64,000 nucleotides of DNA from Blautia caecimuris (GTDB taxonomy: Bacteria; Bacillota; Clostridia; Lachnospirales; Lachnospiraceae), in assembly GCF_024622975.1 (NCBI RefSeq), contig NZ_JANJZT010000005.1, positions 62,001 through 126,000 of the forward strand, read 5' to 3'. Below are positions 25,689 to 34,185 of the stretch, piece by piece (positions within the stretch are counted from its first letter, which is position 1; each line of letters begins with the position of its first letter). The position numbers and the translations under genes were made by a program. Under the pieces are notes generated by a model. It saw only the letters and a program-made list of their open reading frames with translations. It was not told where the DNA came from and did no database searches.

Positions 25689-26201
25689 CTATGCGTTCTT
25701 TGCTTTATAATCGTCAAGAATCTTCTTAACAGAAGATTTTGTCAGGTTTCCGAATGTTTCCTCACCGTCTGCTGATTTTACCATCATAACCGGCGCAAGA
25801 GAACAGCAGCCAAGACAGGCTACGTTATTTAATGTAAACAGACCATCTTCGGTTGTCTCTCCGTCCTTGATTCCAAGATGTTCACAGACAGCTTCCTCGA
25901 TCATGTCAGAACCATTTACATGACAGGCTGTACCTTTACAGAGCATGATCAGATACTTTCCGATCGGCTGTAAACGGAACTGTGCATAGAATGTAGCCAC
26001 ACCGTAAATTTTAGCAGGCATGATCCCTGTTCTTTCTGCGATATAATTGATCGCATCCATAGAAAGATACCCGTAGATATCCTGGGTCTGCTGAAGAATG
26101 GTGATCAGGCTTCCCGGCACCTTTGCATATTTTTCAAGCACCGGAGCCAACTCAGCGAAATCCGCGTTTCCGCTGTTCTGACATCCACACGTATTGCTCA
26201 T
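25689..26201 (-). CDS. NuoE/HydC-like [2Fe-2S] subunit of the transhydrogenase
   Basis: A 170-residue thioredoxin-like ferredoxin. The four cluster ligands appear as CKGTAC and CLGCC. The GVATFYAQFRLQPIGKY stretch is the NuoE hallmark. It passes electrons with the NuoF-like subunit encoded next. The ATG at 26201 is set by AGGAGGG. An in-frame extension to 26240 lacks a site. An N-terminal CGC may be incidental. It is the first gene of the operon behind the promoter at 26256-26283. Confidence 0.92.
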   Translation of the reverse strand: MSNTCGCQNSGNADFAELAPVLEKYAKVPGSLITILQQTQDIYGYLSMDAINYIAERTGIMPAKIYGVATFYAQFRLQPIGKYLIMLCKGTACHVNGSDMIEEAVCEHLGIKDGETTEDGLFTLNNVACLGCCSLAPVMMVKSADGEETFGNLTKSSVKKILDDYKAKNA

Positions 26202-26255
26202 ATGATTTGTCCCTCCTGTAGAAATTATTTTAAACATCACTACTTATTCTCTAGC

Positions 26256-26283
26256 ATTATATCACAAAAGGAGGGACAGTCAA
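26256..26283 (-). promoter_or_regulatory. Promoter of the transhydrogenase operon
   Basis: Minus-strand TTGACT (26278-26283), 16-bp spacer, TATAAT (26256-26261). Upstream of it, plus-strand 26311-26329 reads TTGTTAATAATGTGACTAA. The left half matches a Rex half-site; the right half does not. Confidence 0.75.
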
Positions 26284-26342
26284 AGGAAAAAGTGCATGAT
26301 TTTTCATAAATTGTTAATAATGTGACTAACTTTTTCATGAAA

Positions 26343-27251
26343 TTACATTTTTTTCTCAGCTTTCTGAAGGTCAATTAGTTCATACAGTTTGGCAAGAGCC
26401 TCTTTCATTCCTCCCACTTCATCGATCAGTCCTTCTTTTACAGCCTCCCTGCCTTCCAGCATGGTTCCCACATCTTTTACCAGCTGTGTGGTATCCAGCA
26501 TTAGCTCTTCCAAGCGCTTCTGAGAAATGTGGGAATGAGAAGCAATAAATCCCGTGATCCGGTCCTGAATTTTTTCCATATTCCGATAGGTCTGTGCAAC
26601 ACCGATAAACATCCCACTGGAACGCACCGGATGAATCACCATGGTAGCGCTTGGCACAACAAAGGAATAGTCGGCCGATACGGCCATGGGAACACCAATG
26701 GAATGACCGCCTCCAAGAACAAGAGAAACGGTAGGAATACTTAAAGATGCGATCATCTCCGCAATGGCAAGCCCTGCTTCCACATCGCCGCCTACCGTAT
26801 TTAAAAGAATCAAAAGGCCGTCCACATCTTCATCATCCTCCACCAGAGCCAGCTTTGGAAGTACATGCTCATATTTGGTGGTTTTACTCTGAGAAGGCGC
26901 TGACTCATGGCCTTCCACCTCACCGATAATCGTAAGAAGCTCCACATGATGTTTTCGTGGATTTCTATCCAGAGTCACCTGTCCCATTTCCTTTATCTGC
27001 TCATTTTTTCTGTCCTGATTTTCCAGTTTTTCCTGCTCATATCCAGTATCCTCTGGTTTTGTCTCTGCGTTTTTCTGTGATTTCCCATTCTCATCTGCTC
27101 CGGAAATCATTTTTTCCATTGGATGCTGTTCTTCTTTTATATTCTCCTGGTTCAGAAATTTTTCCTCTGCGTATCCATTCTCTTTTCCCTCATACTCTGA
27201 CAGAACCTTCTGATCATAATTCATTTGCTGCCGTTTTCCTTTTTCGGACAT
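26343..27251 (-). CDS. tepA: TepA-like ClpP-family serine protease
   Basis: A 302-residue protein whose C-terminal ~200 residues match the ClpP-like TepA (YmfB) family. NTVGGDVEAGLAIAEMI, the serine nucleophile in GGGHSIGVPMAVSADYSF, and TMVIHPVRSSG with the histidine are all present. The N-terminal ~95 residues are acidic, Gln/Lys-rich and probably unstructured. B. subtilis TepA was linked to protein export and spore-protein turnover. GGAGG five bases before the ATG at 27251 sets the start. An ATG at 27263 is an alternative. A GCCGCC/GGCGGC hairpin (27267-27286) precedes the ribosome site. Confidence 0.85.
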   Translation of the reverse strand: MSEKGKRQQMNYDQKVLSEYEGKENGYAEEKFLNQENIKEEQHPMEKMISGADENGKSQKNAETKPEDTGYEQEKLENQDRKNEQIKEMGQVTLDRNPRKHHVELLTIIGEVEGHESAPSQSKTTKYEHVLPKLALVEDDEDVDGLLILLNTVGGDVEAGLAIAEMIASLSIPTVSLVLGGGHSIGVPMAVSADYSFVVPSATMVIHPVRSSGMFIGVAQTYRNMEKIQDRITGFIASHSHISQKRLEELMLDTTQLVKDVGTMLEGREAVKEGLIDEVGGMKEALAKLYELIDLQKAEKKM

Positions 27252-27286
27252 GCAATCCTCCATTCCGCCGCCTTTTATCCGGCGGC

Positions 27287-27940
27287 ACAAATAATATAAA
27301 AAACAATTCACACTTCCACAGTTTCATGGTACAATAAATTTAGTTTTTGATGCTGCAGTATTAACTGTGATCATCTCCGCCCGTCTATTCATTTACAGAA
27401 ATGCCCCTCTGCTCAGGCGAACTATATTTCACCAGTTCGTTTATTACCTGATTCTGTTTTAGCTTTGCAATCCCATCTTAAATCTGCTTCTTTCCCGGCA
27501 ACACCCCTGAAAAACCATCATTCATGAAACTATTATGTGTAAAACATGAATTTTTATTCTTTGTTATAAATGATCATATTCGAAAAAGCACACGAACTAA
27601 TTTGTCTTTGTGGAATGCGCATATAGAGTTTAGTATTTCTTTTTATGTCCATATATTCCGAATTTTATTGTACAAAATTCAATATTTTCTTATTATATAT
27701 TTCTTTATTGATGCCGGATCATACATAGTTCAGCGCTGCCTTCTGCAGGGAAATGGATGTTACCTGATATTTTTATCTGTAATGCAGTCAGACCAATATG
27801 TATGTTTCTGTTTTCAGCTTCAGCAGAACCTGACCAGTTGTATGGTAACGCATAGTCAGAACGTCCTTATGGCTATCGAAAGTAATTTATCATCTTTTAT
27901 TTTTTCACTTGATTTATGTATCTGTACCATGATAATTCAA
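27287..27940. other. Long interval without a recognisable gene
   Basis: About 650 bases lie between tepA and the coiled-coil gene. The only sizeable frame (27524-27943, plus strand) has no ribosome site and a Cys/Phe/Ile-rich composition typical of chance translation of AT-rich DNA. I see no RNA gene, repeat or terminator. The tepA promoter must lie near the left edge but is not clear. Confidence 0.5.
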
Positions 27941-27969
27941 TAGACTTTACACTCTTAAGGTGGTATAAT
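27941..27969 (+). promoter_or_regulatory. Promoter of the repeat coiled-coil gene
   Basis: TAGACT (27941-27946), 17-bp spacer, TATAAT (27964-27969), 44 bases before the ATG. The -35 is weak. Confidence 0.6.
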
Positions 27970-28013
27970 GACCCTACTGAATGGATGTATGTAAACAGGA
28001 AGGATGATGCAAT

Positions 28014-28499
28014 ATGTTAGACCAGAAAGACTTGGAGCTTCTTCAAAATTTAATGCAGGAAGTTGTAAAAGAATCAGAACAGAATATTCTTAACAGCGTG
28101 GATAAAAAGATTGCTGCTTCTGAGCAGAATGTCATTTCTACCGTGGATAAAAAGATCGCTGCTTCTGAACGGAATGTTATTTCTAGCGTAGACAAGAAGA
28201 TCGCTGCTTCCGAACGGAATGTTATTTCTAGCGTAGACAAGAAGATCGCTGCTTCCGAACGGAAGATTCTTTCTGTCATGGATGAGAAACTATCCCGATC
28301 AGAAAATATGATTCTTAATGAGCTGGACAGAGTACAGGCACATCTTGAAGGAGATTTGGAAAAAGTACAGAAAAATCTGGAAGAACTGAAACAGTTTTAC
28401 AAAATTGATAAGTTGGAAACAGATAATACTTCGCTGCTTCTGAAAATGTACAATGACATGCAAAAAGAAATTGCAGAGATTAAGACTAAAATAGCATAA
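28014..28499 (+). CDS. Coiled-coil protein with tandem 15-residue repeats
   Basis: A 161-residue soluble protein, almost entirely alpha-helical. After a short head come five units of 15 residues with consensus NVISSVDKKIAASER (about residues 24-98). The last unit is degenerate. A tail DRVQAHLEGDLEKVQKNLEELKQ is also coiled-coil-like. Hydrophobic positions 3-4 apart in a 15-residue period suit a right-handed pentadecad coiled coil. There is no signal or membrane helix. AGGAAGGA precedes the ATG. It is one of three plus-strand genes I accept here and stands alone. No function is known; scaffold or oligomeric rod is a guess. Confidence 0.8.
   Translation: MLDQKDLELLQNLMQEVVKESEQNILNSVDKKIAASEQNVISTVDKKIAASERNVISSVDKKIAASERNVISSVDKKIAASERKILSVMDEKLSRSENMILNELDRVQAHLEGDLEKVQKNLEELKQFYKIDKLETDNTSLLLKMYNDMQKEIAEIKTKIA
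28083..28307 (+). repeat. Five tandem 45-bp units inside the coiled-coil gene
   Basis: Units start at 28083, 28128, 28173, 28218 and 28263. Units three and four are identical over all 45 bases. Units one and two differ at several positions, and unit five is diverged. The reading frame is kept, so copy-number change alters length without breaking the protein. Confidence 0.9.
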
Positions 28500-28684
28500 A
28501 ACACAATCGCCGAAAGGGTGTAAAGCCTACTGAGTTATCAGGCGGTCCATTTGCATCTGTATAAATCCATATGTCCACTCACAAAATACAGAACACTCTT
28601 TACCATAAAAACAGACCATCTAAACAATCAGTATAGCATCACCGAAAGCCATTTTGTTATAAAAAGCATCATCATTTTTAAGAT

Positions 28685-28729
28685 AAAACAGCCCTCATCT
28701 CCCTTATTTTAAAGGGTCTGAGGGCTGTT
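28685..28729 (-). terminator. Intrinsic terminator downstream of yebC
   Basis: AACAGCCCTCA (28687-28697) pairs with TGAGGGCTGTT (28719-28729), with a further inner stem. The minus strand continues TTTTATCTT. Confidence 0.7.
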
Positions 28730-28734
28730 CTCAA

Positions 28735-29463
28735 TTATTCATCCCAGTTGTGCCATACGTCAGTGACGTCATCGTCCTCATCAAGAAGATCAAGTGTTTT
28801 CTGAAGGTTTTTGATATCTTTTTCGTCTGTAAGCTCCACATAGGTCTGAGGAACCATAGCCACCTGTGCCTCCAGCATAGGAACTCCGGCAGCTTCCAGA
28901 GCCTCTCTAACTGCACTGAAATCATCCGGTGCTGTGATCACTTCAAAGCTTTCCTCTTCCTCACTGAAATCCTCAGCACCTGCATCAAGGGCAACCATCA
29001 TCAGCTCATCTGCATCCATCTCGCACTCTTCCTTGTCAATGATGATCTGTCCTTTCTGATCAAACATAAAGGAAACGCAGCCCTGTGTTCCGATGCTTCC
29101 GTAGCCTTTTGTAAAAGCATTTCTTACATTGCTGGCAGTACGGTTTTTATTGTCTGTAAGAGTTTCTACGATAATGGCAACACCGTTGGGACCATAGCCT
29201 TCGTATGTAGCACGCTCATAGTTGTCTGCCGCCTCTGCACCTGCTGCTTTTTTGATACCGCGCTCAATGGTATCATTTGGCATATTATTTGCTTTTGCTT
29301 TTGCAATAACATCGCGAAGCTTGCTGTTATTGTTGGGATCCGGTCCTCCGGCTTTGACAGCCATAACGATCTCTCGTCCGATCACAGTAAAGATTTTACC
29401 TTTTTTGGCGTCGTTTTTCTCCTTTTTATGCTTTATGTTTGCGAATTTTGAATGTCCTGACAT
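28735..29463 (-). CDS. yebC: YebC/PmpR family regulator (or translation factor)
   Basis: A 242-residue protein of the YebC/PmpR family. It opens [23 protein letters not shown], has [24 protein letters not shown], and ends with an acidic WHNWDE tail. The family was described as DNA-binding regulators. More recent work links members to relieving ribosome stalling, so the role here is open. The start lies inside the 3' end of the upstream CNNM-like gene (31-base overlap), which suggests coupling. It ends just before a terminator. Confidence 0.94.
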   Translation of the reverse strand: MSGHSKFANIKHKKEKNDAKKGKIFTVIGREIVMAVKAGGPDPNNNSKLRDVIAKAKANNMPNDTIERGIKKAAGAEAADNYERATYEGYGPNGVAIIVETLTDNKNRTASNVRNAFTKGYGSIGTQGCVSFMFDQKGQIIIDKEECEMDADELMMVALDAGAEDFSEEEESFEVITAPDDFSAVREALEAAGVPMLEAQVAMVPQTYVELTDEKDIKNLQKTLDLLDEDDDVTDVWHNWDE

Positions 29464-30794
29464 AACTCACTTTCTCCTTTTGTGTTCTTGTCATTTATTT
29501 TTTCGGCCCGCACCTTTCCTATTGTCCTGTTTCCAAGAGACAGGATCTTAAAGCGGTAACCGTTTGCAACAATCTCATGGTCCAGATCTTCCTCTGTGGG
29601 AATATGCCCCAGAAGCTCTGTGAGAAGCCCGTTCAGCGTCGTTACCTCAACCTCTCCAAAACTGATCCCCAGCTCCTCCTCAACATCCTCCAGCTCTGCA
29701 AAACCATCAATCAGAACGCTGTTATCTGTCTGAGTCCGGATAGCAATATCCTCGTCCTCATCATATTCATCAAGGATCTCTCCCACGATTTCCTCCAGAA
29801 TATCTTCCATTGTGATCACTCCTGCAGTCTGACCGTACTCATCTACCACAACTGCCATATGTGCCTGTTTTACCTGCATAGTACGGAAAATATTGCTGAT
29901 GCTTCCCGTTTCCGGCACAAAATCTGCTTTTCGGATCAGTCCCGGAAGCTCTCTTAGAGGCTTGAATCTTGCCCAGGAATTCTGGGTCATAAATTTAAGA
30001 GCGTCTTTATAATGGATCAGTCCTCTGATATTGTCCATATCATCCTCATAGACCGGATATCTGGAATTTCCTTCTTCCAGCATCTCATCTATGACGTCTT
30101 TCAGGAATCTTTCCTGGTCAAAAGCCACCACTCCGGTTCTGTGTGTCATAATATCACCGGCCTTGATATCATTAAAAGAAATGATATTCTGAATCATCTC
30201 TGCTTCATTTTTCTCTATGACGCCCTGTTCATGAGCCTCATCCACAATGGAAATGATCTCCTCCTCTGTAACCGCTTCCTGCTGTTCCCCAAGCGCTACT
30301 CCAAAAACACCGGCAGTAATACGCGCAAGCCAGGTAACTGTCAGAGTAAAAGGCCACATTATCGTTACCACTATGCTGACAAGCCGCACATAACGGAACG
30401 CATACTGTCTGGAGCGGTAATCTCCGATCCTTCGGAGCATCAAAATGCCAAAAGAGGCAAGAAGAACAACACAGAGAATCGAAATCAGTACCAAAGCCGG
30501 AAACTGATCTATGTAACGATGTGAGATCCGCGCCAGAAGAGGCACCAGAAAAACACCGATAAAGATTCCTGAAGCTGTTACGATCAGAGGAATGGCATTG
30601 ACATATCTTACCGGTTCATCAATAAGCCTTTTCAGTAATCCGGCTTTTTTGTTTCCTTCCTCTGCCATTTTCTGTATTTCGCTCTGATTCAGATTTCTGA
30701 CTGCTGCTGCAAAGCCATAAAGGATTCCGTTCAGCAAAATCAGTATCACTAGAACAATAAGCCCCGCCAGGGGCGATCGACTGCCGTCGTCCAT
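29433..30794 (-). CDS. CNNM/CorC-type membrane protein with CBS domains
   Basis: A 453-residue protein often annotated as hemolysin-like. It has a DUF21/CNNM transmembrane domain of about four helices (residues 8-170). A CBS pair follows (about 210-345), with [12 protein letters not shown] and [12 protein letters not shown] hallmarks, then a C-terminal CorC_HlyC domain (about 355-435). Relatives transport or regulate Mg2+ or other divalent cations at the membrane. A strong promoter lies at 30876-30904. yebC begins inside its last codons. Confidence 0.92.
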   Translation of the reverse strand: MDDGSRSPLAGLIVLVILILLNGILYGFAAAVRNLNQSEIQKMAEEGNKKAGLLKRLIDEPVRYVNAIPLIVTASGIFIGVFLVPLLARISHRYIDQFPALVLISILCVVLLASFGILMLRRIGDYRSRQYAFRYVRLVSIVVTIMWPFTLTVTWLARITAGVFGVALGEQQEAVTEEEIISIVDEAHEQGVIEKNEAEMIQNIISFNDIKAGDIMTHRTGVVAFDQERFLKDVIDEMLEEGNSRYPVYEDDMDNIRGLIHYKDALKFMTQNSWARFKPLRELPGLIRKADFVPETGSISNIFRTMQVKQAHMAVVVDEYGQTAGVITMEDILEEIVGEILDEYDEDEDIAIRTQTDNSVLIDGFAELEDVEEELGISFGEVEVTTLNGLLTELLGHIPTEEDLDHEIVANGYRFKILSLGNRTIGKVRAEKINDKNTKGESELCQDIQNSQT

Positions 30795-30875
30795 TTTGTA
30801 TTTCCTTTCTTAACTCGCTGTACATACAGTGTATTTCCCCGGAAATTACCTGTGAATCAGCATAATTACTGCTAA

Positions 30876-30904
30876 AATATAGCACTTTCCCTGCCGTTCG
30901 TCAA
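30876..30904 (-). promoter_or_regulatory. Promoter of the CNNM-like gene
   Basis: Minus-strand TTGACG (30899-30904), 17-bp spacer, TATATT (30876-30881). It separates this gene from mazF. Confidence 0.75.
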
Positions 30905-30968
30905 GAATTCCCGTCCAAAAAGTATCTTTCTTAAAAGCATCTTTTGCCCTGCCCAGGCAGAAAAAGGA

Positions 30969-31316
30969 TCAGAAGCTCAGTTCCAGGCTAATCTCCAGCG
31001 CACGATTCACACGGTCAAGCATACACTGATCCAGGTGACACACCTTATCCTTCAGCCGCCGTTTATCAATGGTCCTTAACTGCTCCAGAAGGATCACGGA
31101 ATCTTTTTCGATCCCGTAGGCAGAAGCATCAATTTCAATATGTGTAGGAAGCTTCGCCTTATTCATTTTTGATGTGATGGCTGCGCAGATCACAGTTGGG
31201 CTGTGCCGGTTTCCCACATCGTTCTGTATGATCAGAACAGGACGGATCCCGCCCTGCTCGCTTCCTACCACAGGTCTTAAATCTGCATAAAAAATATCCC
31301 CTCTTTTTATTACCAC
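30969..31316 (-). CDS. mazF: MazF/PemK-family endoribonuclease without an adjacent antitoxin
   Basis: A 115-residue MazF (NdoA/EndoA-like) mRNA interferase, cutting single-stranded RNA at short motifs. It has [10 protein letters not shown], the [16 protein letters not shown] loop, and [12 protein letters not shown]. These closely track B. subtilis EndoA, including its catalytic arginine and threonine region. The GTG at 31316 lies ten bases after GGAG and gives the family's MVIKRGD start. Another GTG at 31325 is too close to that site. In B. subtilis the antitoxin gene lies between alr and the toxin. Here the 97-base gap to alr is too small for one. Confidence 0.92.
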   Translation of the reverse strand: MVIKRGDIFYADLRPVVGSEQGGIRPVLIIQNDVGNRHSPTVICAAITSKMNKAKLPTHIEIDASAYGIEKDSVILLEQLRTIDKRRLKDKVCHLDQCMLDRVNRALEISLELSF

Positions 31317-31413
31317 ACAATTCACACTCCGATTCTGTTTTCTCTACTAATCAGTATTTCCAGTTTTTTCTTGTGTATACATGCGTGGTATTTCCAGTTT
31401 CTGCCGCCTTTAC

Positions 31414-32580
31414 CTATTCAAAAAAGGTCAGCTCACCCCATTTCTTTCCGTTCTTTATATAAATTCTTGGTACCCGTTTTCCAATATCACAGGCAAATTC
31501 ATAAGAAAACCTTCCTGATAAGTCTCCAAGAGTTTCCAGACTGAGAACCTCATCTCCGTCCTTTCCTACAAGTGTCACCTCGTCACCTGTGTGAACCTCA
31601 GGAATCTCTGTTACATCTACCATAAACTGATCCATACAGATCCGCCCGATCACAGGAGCCTTTTTTCCATGGATCAGGACCCATCCTTTGTTGGAAAGAC
31701 TTCTGGGATATCCGTCTGCATAGCCTACAGGTATGGTGGCAACCTTCATGTTTTTTTGTGCAGTAAAGGTTCCTCCATAACTGACCGAAGCCCCTGCTTT
31801 CAGTTCCTTGACATAACTGACATGGCTTTTCAGCTCCATAGCAGGCAGAAGCCTTACAATATCCCGTTCCACCTCATCAGAAGGATAAATTCCATAAATG
31901 GTGATTCCGGCACGGACGGCATCCATGTTTGCTTTTGGCATACGGATAATTCCTGCGCTGTTGGAACAGTGCTGTACAGGAATTCTGATTCCACTTTCAT
32001 GAAGCAGTCTCTCAAAGGTCACGTAACGTTCCAGCTGTTTTTCAGCAGGAGAGATATCTGTTTCGTCTGCTCTGGCAAAGTGGGTGAACAGTCCCTCCAC
32101 CTCTACATTGGAAAGTTCTGTGATCTTCTTAATTTCCTGAACGCTTTCTGTGGTATCAGAAAATCCAATCCTGCTCATTCCTGTGTCAAGTCCAATATGG
32201 ATATGTACTGTTTTTCCCTGACGGACAGCCTCCTCTGACAGCTTTTCTGCCATGGAGTATTCGCTGACAGTCAGCCGGATCTCCTGCTCCACCATATCAG
32301 GAAAATATTCCTCAAATACGATTCCCAGAATCAATATTGGCTTTGTTACCCCAAAGGCACGAAGCTGAAGAGCCTCCTCTGCGGTAGCCACTGCAAATCC
32401 CCAGATATAACTGTATCCGTGGATCAGACGGGCAATGGCTTCTGCTCCGTGGCCATATCCGTCCGCCTTGATCACAGCAATGATTTTTGTGCCCTTTGCG
32501 ATATTTTTTTTCATTTCTCCAAAATTATGCGCAATAGCATCCAGGGATACTACTGCTTTGATTCTGTCATATCTCCTCAT
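31414..32580 (-). CDS. alr: Alanine racemase
   Basis: A PLP enzyme that makes D-alanine for peptidoglycan. The 388-residue protein has the PLP lysine in AVIKADGYGHGA and a catalytic tyrosine in the C-terminal beta domain (SYGGTF). GITIYGIYPS, RICMDQFMVDVT and GRFSYEFACDIGKRVPR are also present. GGAGG precedes the ATG, which lies inside the nnr 3' end (14-base overlap). The order nnr-alr-mazF on one strand is a common Firmicutes arrangement. Confidence 0.96.
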   Translation of the reverse strand: MRRYDRIKAVVSLDAIAHNFGEMKKNIAKGTKIIAVIKADGYGHGAEAIARLIHGYSYIWGFAVATAEEALQLRAFGVTKPILILGIVFEEYFPDMVEQEIRLTVSEYSMAEKLSEEAVRQGKTVHIHIGLDTGMSRIGFSDTTESVQEIKKITELSNVEVEGLFTHFARADETDISPAEKQLERYVTFERLLHESGIRIPVQHCSNSAGIIRMPKANMDAVRAGITIYGIYPSDEVERDIVRLLPAMELKSHVSYVKELKAGASVSYGGTFTAQKNMKVATIPVGYADGYPRSLSNKGWVLIHGKKAPVIGRICMDQFMVDVTEIPEVHTGDEVTLVGKDGDEVLSLETLGDLSGRFSYEFACDIGKRVPRIYIKNGKKWGELTFFE

Positions 32581-34093
32581 GTCTTCCTCCGTACTTCAAT
32601 ACCTCCGGAATTGTCAGGAGCAGATCTCCCGCCTTCATTCCATACATTCCCTTGTTCTCAGCTGCCAGATCGCCTGCTCTTCCGTGGATAAAAACTCCCA
32701 GCGCTGCGATCTCTGTCATTTCACCAACTGAAAGCGCCTCTCCTCTGTACATACAGAGCATTCCGGCAAGAACCCCTGCAAGTACATCTCCGCTTCCGGC
32801 TGTTGCCATTCCGGCATTTCCGGAAAGATTATACCATACTGTGCCATCGGAACCGGTCGTTACAGTACAGGCATCCTTCAGTACACAGACAGAGCCCGAA
32901 GCTCTGGCATATTCCAGTGCCGAGGCTTCCCGGCTGTCCTGCAGCTCTCCAATGCTTTTTCCGGTAAGCCGGCTCATCTCTCCCATATGGGGAGTCAGAA
33001 TCACATGACTGCCCAGAAGGTTTTTCCAGGACGGATTTTCTGCCAGAAGGTTCAGACCGTCTGCATCAAGCACCACTTTTTTTCCGGATAAAGCTTTTTC
33101 CAGAAACCAGTGCACCTTAAACCGTGTTTTTTCCGAAATTCCAAGTCCCGGTCCCATCAGGATCACATCACACCAGTCAAAGGCATTCTGATAGGCCGCC
33201 TCTCCTTTTCCACAATCAATAATGGCTTCCGGAAGCAGGCTCTGCAAAGGAATACGGTTACTTTCATCGGTAAGAATACGTACCATTCCCGCACCGCCGG
33301 CAAATGCTGCCGCTGCGCAGAAATAGGCGGCGCCGCACATTCCCGGGCTTCCTGCCACTGCAAGAACCTTTCCGAAGGTGGACTTGTTTCCTTCTGGTGT
33401 TCTTCTGGGAATCTTTTTGGTATCTTCCACTTCCAGAATTCTCTTTTTCTCAAAAACACCAGACTCTCCGTAAACGCCAATATCGGCCAGAACCGTCCTT
33501 CCGGCATTTTTTCTGCCCGGATAAAGGCACAGTCCCGCCTTCAGAAATCCAAAGGTCACGGTAAGATCCGCCTCAAAAGCAGCACCCATCACTGCGCCGG
33601 TATCTCCGTTCACCCCGGATGGAATATCAACAGCTACTTTCCAGGCAGTCATCCGGTTCATGGTTTCTATCAGTTCTTTATATTTTCCCATAACAGGACG
33701 GGCCAGTCCCACACCGAAAACAGCGTCTACTATAGTAGTATATTCACGCCACTGCGGGTTATTCACAACCGGAACATGATAATTTGATGCAATGGAAAGC
33801 TGGCGCGCGGTTTCATGGGTAAAAGAGGAATGATTTCCTGCCACATAAATCTCAGCCTGATATCCATGAAGAAAAAGGATCCGGGCAATGGCAATTCCGT
33901 CTCCTCCGTTATTTCCGCTTCCACAGACACAGAGAATCTTCTCTTCTGTGTTATTTTTATGAAACACCTTTTCCATTTCTTCCACAGTTTTCAGAGCAGC
34001 CCGTTCCATAAGAACACAGGAAGGAATGCCTCTCTTTTCAATCGTATACGCATCCAGCTGCTTCATTCTCTCACAGCTTACCACTTCTTTCAT
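32567..34093 (-). CDS. nnr: Bifunctional NAD(P)HX epimerase/ADP-dependent dehydratase
   Basis: Repairs hydrated NADH and NADPH. The 508-residue protein fuses an N-terminal YjeF epimerase domain to a C-terminal ribokinase-like dehydratase. The epimerase has CGSGNNGGDGIAIARIL, VDAVFGVGL and VDIPSGVNGDTG. The dehydratase, from about residue 230, has VAGSPGMCGAAYF, LTPHMGEMSRL and SGNAGMATAGSGDVLAG. GGAGGGG precedes the ATG. It heads the nnr-alr-mazF run, downstream of the rex terminator. Confidence 0.96.
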   Translation of the reverse strand: MKEVVSCERMKQLDAYTIEKRGIPSCVLMERAALKTVEEMEKVFHKNNTEEKILCVCGSGNNGGDGIAIARILFLHGYQAEIYVAGNHSSFTHETARQLSIASNYHVPVVNNPQWREYTTIVDAVFGVGLARPVMGKYKELIETMNRMTAWKVAVDIPSGVNGDTGAVMGAAFEADLTVTFGFLKAGLCLYPGRKNAGRTVLADIGVYGESGVFEKKRILEVEDTKKIPRRTPEGNKSTFGKVLAVAGSPGMCGAAYFCAAAAFAGGAGMVRILTDESNRIPLQSLLPEAIIDCGKGEAAYQNAFDWCDVILMGPGLGISEKTRFKVHWFLEKALSGKKVVLDADGLNLLAENPSWKNLLGSHVILTPHMGEMSRLTGKSIGELQDSREASALEYARASGSVCVLKDACTVTTGSDGTVWYNLSGNAGMATAGSGDVLAGVLAGMLCMYRGEALSVGEMTEIAALGVFIHGRAGDLAAENKGMYGMKAGDLLLTIPEVLKYGGRHEEI

Positions 34094-34140
34094 CTGATCC
34101 CCTCCTTTTTGTATCTGTCTGCTTTATATCTTTTTACATC

Positions 34141-34174
34141 AAAAGGCTGTCAGCCCGGAATAGGGTGACAGCCT
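34141..34174 (-). terminator. Intrinsic terminator downstream of rex
   Basis: AGGCTGTC (34144-34151) pairs with GACAGCCT (34167-34174). On the minus strand TTTT follows. Confidence 0.75.
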
Positions 34175-34185
34175 GCTGAGATGGG

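Noticed and set aside
20416-25710. Very long plus-strand open frames (465, 522 and 569 codons) opposite the redox operon
   Set aside because: They lie fully antisense to three clearly conserved genes, are Cys/Ser/Phe-rich, and have no ribosome sites. The length comes from the codon bias of the true strand.
27524-27943. A 139-codon plus-strand frame in the tepA upstream region
   Set aside because: No ribosome binding site, composition of translated AT-rich noise, and it runs into the promoter of the next gene.
28083-28307. Tandem repeats as a CRISPR array
   Set aside because: Units are contiguous with no spacers, are in frame, and encode a coiled coil.
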